A stretch of 64,000 bases of DNA. It comes from an uncultured Planctomycetota bacterium. GTDB lineage: Bacteria; Planctomycetota; Phycisphaerae; UBA1845; Fen-1342. The stretch spans positions 122,205 to 186,204 of the forward strand of contig CAADGL010000009.1 of the NCBI GenBank assembly GCA_900696525.1, in the 5' to 3' direction. Position numbers and translations under genes: made by a program. The notes beneath the pieces are model-generated. The model had not been told where the DNA came from. It made no database searches and saw nothing but the letters and a program-made list of their open reading frames with translations. This document shows positions 8,707 through 24,801 of this stretch, one piece after another; positions within the stretch are counted from its first letter, which is position 1, and every line of letters starts with the position of its first letter.

Positions 8707-9006
8707 ATGTCCATGATCCCTCCAAACTGGCTTGGCTCGATCCTCCAGAGCCATGGTGCGCAAGCCCGCGCCGGCGAGAAAAGCGCGCGCGACGCCGTCG
8801 AGCAGGCGCGCCAGGCCGAGCGCGGCTCCTTCTCCGACAGCCTGCACAACGTCATTGAGAACGACGACAAGGACAGCAGCGTCAACGCCGACGCCGAAGG
8901 GCGCGGCGGCGGACCGGGGCGCTCGCGCACCGGCCCGGAGGACGAGTCCGGGCAGCCGTCTTCCGACGCTGGCGCCGAGCCGGACGCCCTCGATATCGAG
9001 GCCTGA
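8707..9006 (+). CDS. Small hydrophilic hypothetical protein
   Basis: The 99-residue product begins MSMIPPNWLGSILQSHGAQ, followed by a charged helical region and a low-complexity acidic Gly/Ser/Asp-rich tail. An IPPNWLGS-type start is, as far as I recall, recurrent in small planctomycete proteins of unknown role. No signal peptide or membrane segment is seen. The frame extends upstream but those residues are Arg/Pro-rich and non-coding in character. It lies 85 bases after fliA on the same strand, so co-transcription is possible. Confidence 0.6.
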   Translation: MSMIPPNWLGSILQSHGAQARAGEKSARDAVEQARQAERGSFSDSLHNVIENDDKDSSVNADAEGRGGGPGRSRTGPEDESGQPSSDAGAEPDALDIEA

Positions 9007-9075
9007 AACCGGATGACCGGGAAGACCCGGCCGGAGGTCGGTTCCCCGGCCAGGCTGACCCAAGAACAGGCGCTT

Positions 9076-9882
9076 CTACTCTGACGTCGTCGCGAGGGCC
9101 CGTCCCGGCGCCATGCACGCCACCGCCCGGCGGAAGATCGCCAGCCCGTCGGACCGCGCGTCGCCGCCGCGCGCCGTCCAGCGCGGGTGCTGGGTGGCGA
9201 CGACGAAACGCTCGGGGTGGGGCATGAGTCCGAAGACGCGGCCGGTCGGGTCGCAAAGGCCGGCGACATCGGCCTGGCTGCCGTTGGGATTGAATGGCTC
9301 GTCGCTCGGCACGGCCTCGGAAGGAACGTAGCGCAGGACGTCGAGCCCGGCGTCGGTCACGCGCCGCAGCGCGGGCTCGTCGCTGAACACGACGCGCCCC
9401 TCGCCGTGGGCGATCGGCAACTCGTAGCGCCGCCCGGGCTCGAGAAACGCGCATTCGTGGTCGCCGGCGGCGAGCGTCACCCAGCGGTCCTGGAAGCCGC
9501 GCGGCTGGTTGTACGTCACCGAGCAGCGCCGCGGCCCGCCCGTCTCTCCCGGAAACGGCAGCAATCCCGTCTTCACCAGCACCTGGAACCCGTTGCAGAC
9601 GCCCAGCACCAGCCCGCCGCGGTCGATGAAGCCCACCACGGCGTCGAGCAGGTGGCGCTGCACCTGGGCGGCGAAGATGCGGCCGGCGGAGATGTCGTCG
9701 CCGTAGCTGAATCCCCCGGGGAGCGTCAGGGCCGCGCAGGCGTCGAGCAGCGCCGGGCGCTCGATCAGGCGGCGGATGTGGATGCGCTCGGCGTGGGCGC
9801 CGGCGAGCTCCCAGGCGTACTGGGTTTCGACGTCGCAGTTGGTGCCGGCAACGCGGAGAATGCAGACGCGTGGAGCTGGCAT
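9076..9882 (-). CDS. purQ: Phosphoribosylformylglycinamidine synthase, glutaminase subunit PurQ
   Basis: PurQ releases ammonia from glutamine for conversion of FGAR to FGAM, the fourth step of purine synthesis. The 268-residue protein is a class I glutamine amidotransferase. The nucleophile is C96 in GVCNGFQ and the His/Glu pair is H222 and E224 in LMPHPER. The LPGGFSYGDD segment is typical of PurQ. A ribosome site AGAGGA precedes the ATG. No purL or purS is in the window, so the partner subunits must be elsewhere. Confidence 0.95.
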   Translation of the reverse strand: MPAPRVCILRVAGTNCDVETQYAWELAGAHAERIHIRRLIERPALLDACAALTLPGGFSYGDDISAGRIFAAQVQRHLLDAVVGFIDRGGLVLGVCNGFQVLVKTGLLPFPGETGGPRRCSVTYNQPRGFQDRWVTLAAGDHECAFLEPGRRYELPIAHGEGRVVFSDEPALRRVTDAGLDVLRYVPSEAVPSDEPFNPNGSQADVAGLCDPTGRVFGLMPHPERFVVATQHPRWTARGGDARSDGLAIFRRAVACMAPGRALATTSE

Positions 9883-9951
9883 ACGGTCCTCTGGCGAAGG
9901 CCGGCGGTTCGTTGGCGCCGTCGGCGGCGATGATACCGCGCGGGCGTGGCG

Positions 9952-10419
9952 TCAGTCGCCCGCGCCGATGTCCTGGCTGCACGCGAAGAGCGTGATCATG
10001 TTCTCGCGCTGGTCGTGCTGGCCGTTTATGGCGAGGAAGCGCAGCGTGCGCGCGGCGAGATCGCCGAGGAGCAGGCCCTGCTCGGGCGTGACGCTCTGGA
10101 GCTCGTCGTGGATGCGCGCGGCCATGTGCAGCAGTTGCGGGTGCTCGGCCCGCAGGCGCTCGACCTGTCCGGAGAGCGTGGGCCGGCGCTGCGTGACGTC
10201 TTCGAGGTAGCCGTTGGTCTCGCGGGCCGCGAGGCTTTCCTGCAAGTGCGTGCGCAACCGCGCGAAGGCCGCCCGAAAGCCGTCGAGCCAGGCGCCGCGG
10301 CTCTGCTCGGGCACGACCGCCAGATGCTCGCGGATGATGCGCGACAGCTCGGCGACCACCTGGTGCTCGTGCTTGACACGCTCGGCCAGTTCCTGGTCAG
10401 AGAGTCGGTCCTTGGACAT
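9952..10419 (-). CDS. Hemerythrin-like (HHE) helical protein
   Basis: The 155-residue product is predicted all-helical with His/Glu spacing resembling hemerythrin HHE domains: HEHQVVAELSRIIREHL near the N-terminus, RTHLQES in the middle and RAEHPQLLHMAARIHDEL later. Such domains bind a di-iron centre and sense or store O2 or iron. The ligand set is not complete enough to be sure. The start has GGGAGG five bases upstream. The frame stays open much further upstream, but that part lies antisense to mdh and is rejected. Confidence 0.55.
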   Translation of the reverse strand: MSKDRLSDQELAERVKHEHQVVAELSRIIREHLAVVPEQSRGAWLDGFRAAFARLRTHLQESLAARETNGYLEDVTQRRPTLSGQVERLRAEHPQLLHMAARIHDELQSVTPEQGLLLGDLAARTLRFLAINGQHDQRENMITLFACSQDIGAGD

Positions 10420-10572
10420 GCATGCCTCCCTTGTCGGCGCCTGTCGACCGGGCCGCCTTTGCCGCCGTCGACTCTGAAGCCCCGCAACAAACAGGCGAGC
10501 GGCAGCATAACGCGCCATCGAAAGCCCGGCAGCGCCTTCGCGAGGGTTCGCGCGCGAGCCGGTCCGCGGTAG

Positions 10573-11589
<1,017 letters not shown>

Positions 11590-11623
11590 CGCCGCGTCGG
11601 GCCGCCGAGGGCGCTTAGCGTCG

Positions 11624-12487
11624 TCAGTCGAGACGTCCCATCCGTCCGGCCTGGAAGTCCCGGATCGCCTGCTGGATCTCGTCAGCGGTGTTCATCACGA
11701 ACGGTCCGCGCCCGACGATCGGCTCGTCGATCGGCTGTCCCGCGAGCAGCAGCAGCCCGCAATCGTCGGTCGCCGCGACTGCGACGCCGGCGCCGTCGCG
11801 CTCGAACAAGGCCAGTTCGCCGCCCCTGAGGCGCTCTGACCCGCCAAGCCCGGCTTGGCCCCGCAGCACCAGCACCGCCGCCATGAAGCCCTCTCGAACC
11901 GGCAGCACGACCGTCGCGCCGGCGGGCAGGCGCACGTCCCAGAGATCGACCGGCGTGAACGTCTGCGCGGCGCCGGAGGTGCCCTCGAAGTCGCCGGCGA
12001 TGACCCGCACGCGCCCGCGCGCGCCGGCGACCGGGACGATCGGGATGTCCCGTGCCAGCAGCGTCTGGTACTTCGGCGGCGACATCTTGTGCGCCGCCGG
12101 CAGGTTCACCCAGAGCTGCACCATTTCCAGCACGCCGCCGCGGCGGGTGAACTCCTGTTCGTGAAACTCCTCGTGAACGACGCCGGCGGCGGCGGTCATC
12201 CACTGCACGTCGCCGGGGCCGATGACGCCGGCGTGGCCGGCGGAATCGCGATGGGCGAGCCGGCCCTGGTAGACGACGGTCACGGTCTCGAAGCCGCGAT
12301 GCGGATGGCGCTCGACGCCCCGGGGCTTCTCGGCCGCGGGGAACTCGGCGGGCGCGGCGTAGTCGAGCAGGAGGAACGGGCTGATGCGCGCGCCGTGCTC
12401 ATGATAGGAGAGGATCGATTGAACGGGGAAGCCGTCGCCGACCCAGTGGGTGGGGGTGTCGGCGTGCACGCTGGCGAGCGTTTTCAC
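11624..12487 (-). CDS. Pirin family protein
   Basis: Pirins are double cupin proteins; the N-terminal cupin binds iron and some members oxidise quercetin or modulate metabolic enzymes. The 287-residue protein shows the iron site in ERHPHRGFETVTVVYQG and HEEFHEQEF, with GDVQWMTAAAGVVHEE in between, and a C-terminal cupin. The start is a GTG at 12487 with AGAGGA about 7 bases upstream, overlapping the stop of secA; the frame could extend to 12520. Proximity to secA on the same strand suggests read-through, not a shared function. Confidence 0.88.
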   Translation of the reverse strand: MKTLASVHADTPTHWVGDGFPVQSILSYHEHGARISPFLLLDYAAPAEFPAAEKPRGVERHPHRGFETVTVVYQGRLAHRDSAGHAGVIGPGDVQWMTAAAGVVHEEFHEQEFTRRGGVLEMVQLWVNLPAAHKMSPPKYQTLLARDIPIVPVAGARGRVRVIAGDFEGTSGAAQTFTPVDLWDVRLPAGATVVLPVREGFMAAVLVLRGQAGLGGSERLRGGELALFERDGAGVAVAATDDCGLLLLAGQPIDEPIVGRGPFVMNTADEIQQAIRDFQAGRMGRLD

Positions 12488-12498
12488 AGAGGCGTCCT

Positions 12499-16464
<3,966 letters not shown>

Positions 16465-16517
16465 GTCGCTCGTCCTCCCGCACGCACCGCTCACGCCGAC
16501 TGCGAGCCGAACCGAAT

Positions 16518-16526
16518 ACTATAGCA
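16518..16526 (-). promoter_or_regulatory. Candidate extended -10 promoter of secA
   Basis: On the minus strand the sequence reads TGCTATAGT, an extended -10 element placed to give a leader of about 45 bases before the secA ATG. No convincing -35 is seen. The same TGCTATA core precedes lpxI (26997-27005). Confidence 0.4.
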
Positions 16527-16687
16527 GCCCGCCCCACGCAGGGCGATTGCCCTGTGCGCGTGCCGCGGCGTGCGCCGCGCGTCACGCCGGCAAGTGCGTC
16601 TTGGCGGTCGGGAGGCCGGGCCTGGTGCGTGCCCGGGCTTCTGAAAAGTGTGGCACAGCCTATCAGCCTGAACGCCTGGCCCGCGGC

Positions 16688-17293
16688 CTAACCGCCGGCG
16701 ACCGTGGCCGACGGTGACTTCGCGTCCGGCGAGCGCTCGGCGGCTTTCGACACGCGCAGGTCCGTGATCTCGAAAGACGCCGCGAGCGCGCGATCCGGCG
16801 CCACGAGCCGCGCGATCCGCCGCGTCTCGCCCGGCAGCAGCGGCCCGCGGAACTCGCGCTCGTCCGGCACGGCGAAGGGGGTCGCGACGTACGTCACGAA
16901 CTCGTCGCGCGGAATGTCGTCCGCGTCGCACAGCGTGACGCGCAGCGAGAGCAGCGAGATGACCTCGTTGCCGCGGTTCGCGACCTCGATCACCGTCCGC
17001 CGCTCGCCACTGCGGCCCGCGGCCTCGACGCAGCGGACGACCACGTCGACCTGGCCGCGATAGTCGAGCGCCCGGCGGTCGCGCAGCGCGTCCGAGATGA
17101 CCGGAGGCAGGGAGTCCCAAAGCTCGGGCAGTGACGTGACGACACGGACGAGGTGCCGGTCGGCCAGGACCATGCCGTAGCCGACGATGCACGTCACGCA
17201 GATGACACTGACGGTCAGCAGGCCGAAGAAGCCTGAAGCGATAGCCGCGAGGAAGCCGCCCTTTTTCACGATGACTGCTGGCGCCTGGTTCAT
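16688..17293 (-). CDS. Membrane-anchored hypothetical protein
   Basis: The 201-residue product has one strong membrane helix near residues 14-38 and a periplasm-facing remainder that looks beta-rich (VEVANRGNEVISLLSLRVTL, LLPGETRRIARLV), possibly an Ig-like or FxLYD-type fold. I do not recognise a family. A GGAG lies seven bases before the ATG. It is upstream of secA on the same strand, with the secA promoter in the 220-base gap between them, so the two are probably separately transcribed. Confidence 0.65.
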   Translation of the reverse strand: MNQAPAVIVKKGGFLAAIASGFFGLLTVSVICVTCIVGYGMVLADRHLVRVVTSLPELWDSLPPVISDALRDRRALDYRGQVDVVVRCVEAAGRSGERRTVIEVANRGNEVISLLSLRVTLCDADDIPRDEFVTYVATPFAVPDEREFRGPLLPGETRRIARLVAPDRALAASFEITDLRVSKAAERSPDAKSPSATVAGG

Positions 17294-17535
17294 GGCGTAA
17301 CTCCGCGGGAGCTTTCCCGGAAAGACGCGTTCGCGGGCCGCAGCGGCCCACCACCGGGGGATTTCGGGCGCCTCCCGTCATTATTTGACGCGGATTGGAA
17401 AGACGGCACAGCCTGGTCCCGCCAAGGCGATTGCGAGCCTGGCGATGCGCCCGACCCCGCAGGTGCGACCCGGGATCGCGCGGCCTTCGTGCATTGTCGG
17501 TTGGGTGGCGGGACCGTGCTTCGGAGGGATGAAAG

Positions 17536-17653
17536 AAGGAAAACGATCGGTTCAACTCAGCCCGCATGCCGCCCCGACCGGTGACGAGCACCAGCCGGAT
17601 GTCAGGGGAGCCCGGCGTCAGTCGCGAGACCGAGCGAACCGATCGCTTTCCTT
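17536..17653. repeat. Imperfect 18-bp inverted repeat with an 82-base loop
   Basis: AAGGAAAACGATCGGTTC at 17536-17553 pairs with GAACCGATCGCTTTCCTT at 17636-17653, 17 of 18 positions matching. The enclosed sequence has no reading frame. Confidence 0.7.
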
Positions 17654-17838
17654 CCGTCCGGCGCGGGCACGCCTCGTGCTTGACGCCGAACAGCTATGTT
17701 CTCGAACCCCCCGGCGACTCAGGACACGCCGTGCCGGGAAGTGCGTGGGATAAGCAGGTCAGAGAGGTGCAACGGCGGACCGTGGCCCTTCTCCTACTAA
17801 TCGTAGGCAGCCCGGAATCGGCGATTCAAATCTCCGCT

Positions 17839-17878
17839 AAAAAAACCCGGCGAGCCCGCTGAAACTCCGCAACTCGCC
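17839..17878 (-). terminator. Candidate intrinsic terminator, minus strand
   Basis: On the minus strand GGCGAG (17878-17873) can pair with CTCGCC (17854-17849), then GGG and seven T. The loop is long (18 bases). It would stop transcripts running leftward from the radical SAM gene across the antisense side of tRNA-Val. Confidence 0.35.
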
Positions 17879-17998
17879 TTGGATCGGCGTTTGCCCGCGG
17901 CCTTGTCTGGACCGCCCGGCAGCATTTGCCGCCCAGGCCGGCGTGTTGTAAAACGCAAAGCACCGGCCGGGGGCGTCGGACCATGGCCCCCGCCAGCC

Positions 17999-18072
17999 GG
18001 GCGGTTAGCTCAGTTGGCCAGAGCATCTCGCTTACACCGAGAGGGTCGGGGGTTCGAGTCCCTCACCGCCCA
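17999..18072 (+). tRNA. tRNA-Val (anticodon TAC)
   Basis: The cloverleaf is complete: acceptor GGGCGGT pairs with ACCGCCC, the D arm contains TAGCTCAGTTGGCCAGAGC, the anticodon stem TCTCG/CGAGA holds loop CTTACAC with anticodon TAC, and the T arm is GGGGG-TTCGAGT-CCCTC. The discriminator is A. CCA is not encoded. Confidence 0.96.
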
Positions 18073-18160
18073 TTGTGGGGTCCCCGCGCTTGCACTTGGC
18101 TCGGGTGGGACGACACGTGTCCCCCGGCGACGGGCGCCATTCCGGGCGCCCTGCGCGGCC

Positions 18161-19228
18161 TTACACGCCCCAAACGCCCGGGACCACCGTGCGGCACGCC
18201 GGGCAGGCGCCGCCGACGATTCTCACTTCCCGTACCGAGAAGCCGCGACGCTCGACGAGGAGTTCGCCGCAAGTCGGGCAGCGGGTGTTCTCGGCGTCGC
18301 CGACGAGGCCGTGGCAGTTGCCCGGGTAGACGAAGCGCAGTCCGCTTTCGCGCCCGATCTGGGCCGCCCGCAGCAGGGTGTCCACCGGTGTTCCGTCGGT
18401 GTCGGACATCTTGTAGTCGGGATGGAAGGCGGTGACGTGCCAGGGGATGTCGGGCGAGACCCCCGCCACGAACTCGGCGAGCTCGCGGATTTCCGAATCA
18501 GTATCGTTGAGGCCGGGCACGAGCAGCGTGACGATCTCGACCCAGAAATCCATCTGCCGCAGCCGGCGGATCGTGTCGAGCGTGTTCTGGAGCACGCCGC
18601 CGAGGTCGCGGTACGTCTTGTCGCGGAAGGCCTTCAGATCGACCTTGTAAAGGTCGACGTAGGGGCGGATGTACTCGAGCACCTGAGGCGTGCCGTTGCC
18701 ATTTGAGACGTAGGAGCAGACCAGGCCGGCCCGGCGCGCGAGCCTGAAGATCTCGATGGCCCATTCGCTGGTGATCAGCGGCTCGTTGTAGGTGCTGGTC
18801 ACGACGCGGCACTCGTGCTCGATCGCCAGGCGCACGATGCGTTCCGCGTCGACGAACTGCGGCTGCGCCAGGGCACTGTCATCCCGCAGCGACTGGCTCG
18901 TCACCCAGTTCTGGCAGTAGCCGCAGTGATAGTCGCACCCCAGCATACCGAACGACAGCGCCCGGCTGCCGGGGTAGGCATGATAGAAGGGCTTCTTCTC
19001 GATCGGATCGACCGCCAGCCCCGCCACGTAGCCGAACGGCACGCGCAGCTCGCCGTCGCGGTTGAATCGCACCTGGCAGACGCCGTTGCGCCCCGGCAGC
19101 ACCTTGCAGCGGTGTCCGCAGGCCAGGCAGCGGACGACGCCCCCCGGCTCGTGTCGGATCAGCTCGTCCGCCGCCGGGGCCGTGTTATCGGCGAGCAGCG
19201 TCCGCAGCGGGACAGCCTGTGTGCTCAT
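18161..19228 (-). CDS. amrS: AmrS-type radical SAM enzyme (AmmeMemoRadiSam family)
   Basis: The 355-residue protein belongs to the AmrS/PflA-like radical SAM group. The [4Fe-4S]-binding motif is C98-x3-C102-x2-C105 (GCDYHCGYCQNW). An N-terminal CLACGHRC and a C-terminal CPTC...CPAC pair suggest additional metal sites. Family partners are normally a MEMO1 homologue and an AMMECR1 homologue; neither is in this window, so the gene is solitary here. The reaction of the family is not firmly settled to my knowledge. GAGGGAG precedes the ATG. Confidence 0.85.
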   Translation of the reverse strand: MSTQAVPLRTLLADNTAPAADELIRHEPGGVVRCLACGHRCKVLPGRNGVCQVRFNRDGELRVPFGYVAGLAVDPIEKKPFYHAYPGSRALSFGMLGCDYHCGYCQNWVTSQSLRDDSALAQPQFVDAERIVRLAIEHECRVVTSTYNEPLITSEWAIEIFRLARRAGLVCSYVSNGNGTPQVLEYIRPYVDLYKVDLKAFRDKTYRDLGGVLQNTLDTIRRLRQMDFWVEIVTLLVPGLNDTDSEIRELAEFVAGVSPDIPWHVTAFHPDYKMSDTDGTPVDTLLRAAQIGRESGLRFVYPGNCHGLVGDAENTRCPTCGELLVERRGFSVREVRIVGGACPACRTVVPGVWGV

Positions 19229-19343
19229 GGCTCCCTCGAAGGTCGCGAGGCGTAACGGATTGTACTACGCCCGACCGTCCGGTTCCGGCCTCGGGGCCGG
19301 ATCCTCGGGCGGTCCGAGGCAGGCCGGGGGGCCAGCCGCTTGC

Positions 19344-19372
19344 TTGTCGGTCTGACGGCTTGGGCGTAGACT
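19344..19372 (+). promoter_or_regulatory. Candidate sigma-70 promoter of the membrane pyrophosphatase gene
   Basis: TTGTCG (19344-19349) and TAGACT (19367-19372) are separated by 17 bases, about 100 bases ahead of the GTG start. The hexamers match the consensus moderately. Confidence 0.4.
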
Positions 19373-19478
19373 GGGCGACCCGGCGGGAGACACGCCGTCG
19401 GCCCCGGAAGGCGCTCGGGGAACGCGTGGTGCGACCGCTGTCTCACGACCCATAACACGTGAATCCAGGAGCAGTTCT

Positions 19479-22151
<2,673 letters not shown>

Positions 22152-22221
22152 CCCGCGCAGGCCTTGGGCGTCACCGGCGCCCGCGCGTAGAATGGCCGTG
22201 AGCCGCCGCGGAGTGCGCCAG

Positions 22222-23553
22222 ATGATGAGGTGTGTCGAGAGTCTTGCAGGAGCGCTGCTGCTGGCATCGGCCTTCGCCCCGGCCGCCGCCGCGCAGGCCC
22301 ACGGCGGCGCCCCCGCGGACCGCCCTCCGGCGGGCGGGCGCGGCGGCTCGTTCCAGGCGAGCGAGCGCCTGGTCGCGGGCGGACCGCAGGACTTCATGCA
22401 GGTGCGGCACCTCGTGCTGCGCGGGTCGAACTTCGAGATCGGCCGCAAGCTCGCCGAGATCGCGGCGACGCGGCACGGCGTAGCGGTCGAACCGTCGCCC
22501 GACCGCTGGCGCACGCGGGCGAAGCGCAACTACCTGACGCGCTACTACCCGGGACAGGTGGAGCGGATGCGCGGCGTGGCGGCGCACTTCGGCGCCGACT
22601 TGCGCGACGACGCCAGCATGTTCTTCAACCTCTATTATGGCTTCGGCAAGCCGGGCTGCTCGGTGGTGTACTATCCGCCGCATACGACCGAGGACGGCCA
22701 GGGCGTACTGAGCCGCAATTTCGATTTCACGACGGGGACGTTCGAGGGGCGCATACCCGCACCCGGCGAGGCCGCCGTGTGCGCGCAGCCGTACGTGCTG
22801 GAGCTCTACCCGAACCAGGGCTACGCGTCGCTGTCGGTCTGCGCGTTCGACCTGCTGGGGGGCGTGGTTGACGGGATCAACTCGGAAGGGCTGAGCATCG
22901 CGCTGCTGGCCGACGACCTGGCGCCCGATGCGCCGCGCCCCGCGCCGGGACCGCAGGCCGGGTTCGACGTGCTGGAGATCGGGCGGTACATCCTGGAGAA
23001 CTGCGCGACCGTCGAGCAGGCGCGCAGCATCCTGCTGGAGGCGCGCCTCTACTACAGCGCGATCCCGTGCCATTACCTGATCGCCGACCGCAACGGCAAA
23101 TCGCTTGTGTGGGAGAACGACGTCAGCATGCACTTCGGCCATGTCTTCGAGGGCGATGGCCGTCCGCAGATCGCAACCAACGCGCTCCTGCACCGCCAAT
23201 CCCAACGGTCCGCGCCGCATGACGGCGCGGATCCGCCCTGCGAGCGCTACGATCGCGTGCGCGCCCGGATCGCCGCCCACGCCGGCAAGTTCTCCCGCGA
23301 GGCGATCCTCGCGAACAGCGCGTGCATCGCGGCCCAGGCCCCTCCGCCGCCTGCGCCGGCTGCGGGGCATCGCACGCTCTGGCACGCGCTCTACTACCCG
23401 CAGCGCCGCGCGCTGGAGGTGAGCTTCTACCTCGGAGACGGCGCCGCCGCCGCCGGCGCCGGCGCGGCGGGCTCTCCGGCGCAGGCGGGAGACGATGCGG
23501 CTCCGAAGGTGCGCCGGTCGGATTACCTGCGCTTCGAGTTGAAGACCCGGTGA
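22222..23553 (+). CDS. Secreted C45/choloylglycine-type Ntn hydrolase
   Basis: The 443-residue protein has a signal peptide (ESLAGALLLASAFAPAAAAQA) and the layout of Ntn-type cysteine hydrolases (peptidase C45, acyl-CoA:6-APA acyltransferase, bile salt hydrolase). The likely nucleophile is C146 in KPGCSVVYY, followed by GVLSRNFDF, equivalent to the conserved RNxD segment. VVDGINSEGLSIALL fits the same fold. Substrate cannot be told. In this family activity often needs cleavage before the Cys, which here sits after about 120 mature residues. The start at 22222 has GGAG upstream; an ATG at 22192 is also in frame. Confidence 0.75.
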   Translation: MMRCVESLAGALLLASAFAPAAAAQAHGGAPADRPPAGGRGGSFQASERLVAGGPQDFMQVRHLVLRGSNFEIGRKLAEIAATRHGVAVEPSPDRWRTRAKRNYLTRYYPGQVERMRGVAAHFGADLRDDASMFFNLYYGFGKPGCSVVYYPPHTTEDGQGVLSRNFDFTTGTFEGRIPAPGEAAVCAQPYVLELYPNQGYASLSVCAFDLLGGVVDGINSEGLSIALLADDLAPDAPRPAPGPQAGFDVLEIGRYILENCATVEQARSILLEARLYYSAIPCHYLIADRNGKSLVWENDVSMHFGHVFEGDGRPQIATNALLHRQSQRSAPHDGADPPCERYDRVRARIAAHAGKFSREAILANSACIAAQAPPPPAPAAGHRTLWHALYYPQRRALEVSFYLGDGAAAAGAGAAGSPAQAGDDAAPKVRRSDYLRFELKTR

Positions 23554-23596
23554 GGCGCGGCGGCCTCCGCAAGGGCCAGGCCGGTCAGCCGCAAGG

Positions 23597-24778
23597 ATGC
23601 AGAACGGCGTGACGCTCAGGTACATGCTGCTTCAGAATCTCCGCCGCAACCCGCTGCGAACCGGGCTGACGATGCTGGCTTTCGCGCTGCCGATGGGCGT
23701 GTTCGTCGCGGCCATCTCGCTGGTGCTGGCGCTGATGGAGGTCAACGCGCTGAACGCGCGCGAGCTGCGGCTCGTCGTGCAGAGCCGCATCGCGCTGGTC
23801 AACGAGCTGCCCGAGCGCGTTCGCGCCGAGATCGAGGCCCTCGACCCGGAGCGCCAGCGGCTCTCGACGGTCTGCGGCATGCTCTGGTTCGGCGGCAGGG
23901 TGCCGGACACGCAGAACGAGACCCAGAGCCTGGGCGTCGATCACGACACGTTCGCCGAGATGTACGCCGAGTGGGGCTGGACCGGCGCCGAGTGCGAGGC
24001 GTGGGAGAAGGATCGGCGCGCGTGCGTGGTGGGCAGCAGCCTGGCGCAGCGATACGGCTGGCGACTCGGGCAGCGCATCACGCTTGAGAGCACGGTTCCG
24101 CCATACCTGCTGCTGGAGTTCGTGATCGTCAAGCTGATCTCGCGGCCGGGCGAGACGAACTCGTTCTACCTGCGGCGCGACTACTTCGAGGAGGCGCGGC
24201 GCACGGCGGGCTTCGACCGGCCGGGCTGCAACGTGTTCTGGGTCCGCTGCACCAGCCGGGCGGCGATGGAGTCGCTTCAGCGGCAGATCGACGAGCACTT
24301 CCGTCATACGCCCAACGAGACCAAGTGCCTGGACGAGAACGCCTTCGGTGCGCAGTTCGTGCAGGCCGCCGGCGACATCCCGGGGCTGATGCAGACGATG
24401 GCGGCCGTGGTCGTGTTCATCATCGCGCTGGTCGGCGGCAACACCATGATGATGAACTTCCGCGAACGCACGCGCGAGCTCGCCGTGCTCAAGGCCATCG
24501 GCTTCAGCAGCCTGCGCGTCGGCCGGCTGGTGCTCGCCGAGAGTGTCCTGCTCGCCGCGCTCGGGGCCGGTTCCGGCGTGCTGGCGACGTGGGCGGCGCT
24601 GTCGGTGGCGCCGCTGGCCCACATGGGGTTCCTGCCGATTGCCTCCCTCTCCATCTCCCCGATCGCCGTCGCCGTCTCGCTGCTGATCGCCGCCGGTGTC
24701 GGCGTCGTCGCCGGCGCCGTGCCATCGGTGCAGGCGCTGCGGCTGCGGACGGTGGATGCGCTGCGGCGGGTGGCGTAG
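23597..24778 (+). CDS. FtsX-type permease of an ABC transporter (MacB-like), first copy
   Basis: The 393-residue protein has an N-terminal membrane helix (about 22-48), a large periplasmic domain and three C-terminal helices, the layout of MacB/LolC-type permeases. The family motif MMNFRERTRELAVLKAIGFS is present near residue 288. Such proteins pair with an ATPase to drive export or lipoprotein release by mechanotransmission. No ATPase gene is adjacent. The next gene is a same-length relative, suggesting a heterodimeric permease pair. Confidence 0.85.
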   Translation: MQNGVTLRYMLLQNLRRNPLRTGLTMLAFALPMGVFVAAISLVLALMEVNALNARELRLVVQSRIALVNELPERVRAEIEALDPERQRLSTVCGMLWFGGRVPDTQNETQSLGVDHDTFAEMYAEWGWTGAECEAWEKDRRACVVGSSLAQRYGWRLGQRITLESTVPPYLLLEFVIVKLISRPGETNSFYLRRDYFEEARRTAGFDRPGCNVFWVRCTSRAAMESLQRQIDEHFRHTPNETKCLDENAFGAQFVQAAGDIPGLMQTMAAVVVFIIALVGGNTMMMNFRERTRELAVLKAIGFSSLRVGRLVLAESVLLAALGAGSGVLATWAALSVAPLAHMGFLPIASLSISPIAVAVSLLIAAGVGVVAGAVPSVQALRLRTVDALRRVA

Positions 24779-24801
24779 TCGCATTGCCGCGAAGGAGCAC
24801 G

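Larger units (their letters stand above)
17294..17998. other. 705-base stretch without a gene, containing inverted repeats
   Basis: No frame here has coding character. It holds a long-range inverted repeat (17536-17553 with 17636-17653), a small CCTAC/GTAGG hairpin at 17793-17807, and a hairpin plus A-run at 17839-17878 that reads as a terminator on the minus strand. I looked for RNase P, tmRNA, SRP and 6S RNA signatures and found none. It may carry an unrecognised RNA. Confidence 0.5.

Noticed and set aside
17752..17846. Possible SRP RNA, tRNA T-loop or tmRNA end (GCAGGTCAG; GATTCAAATC followed by an A-run)
   Set aside because: The SRP core GGAAG...AAGCAG is missing, and the T-loop-like segment lacks the G53-C61 pair and a matching acceptor stem.
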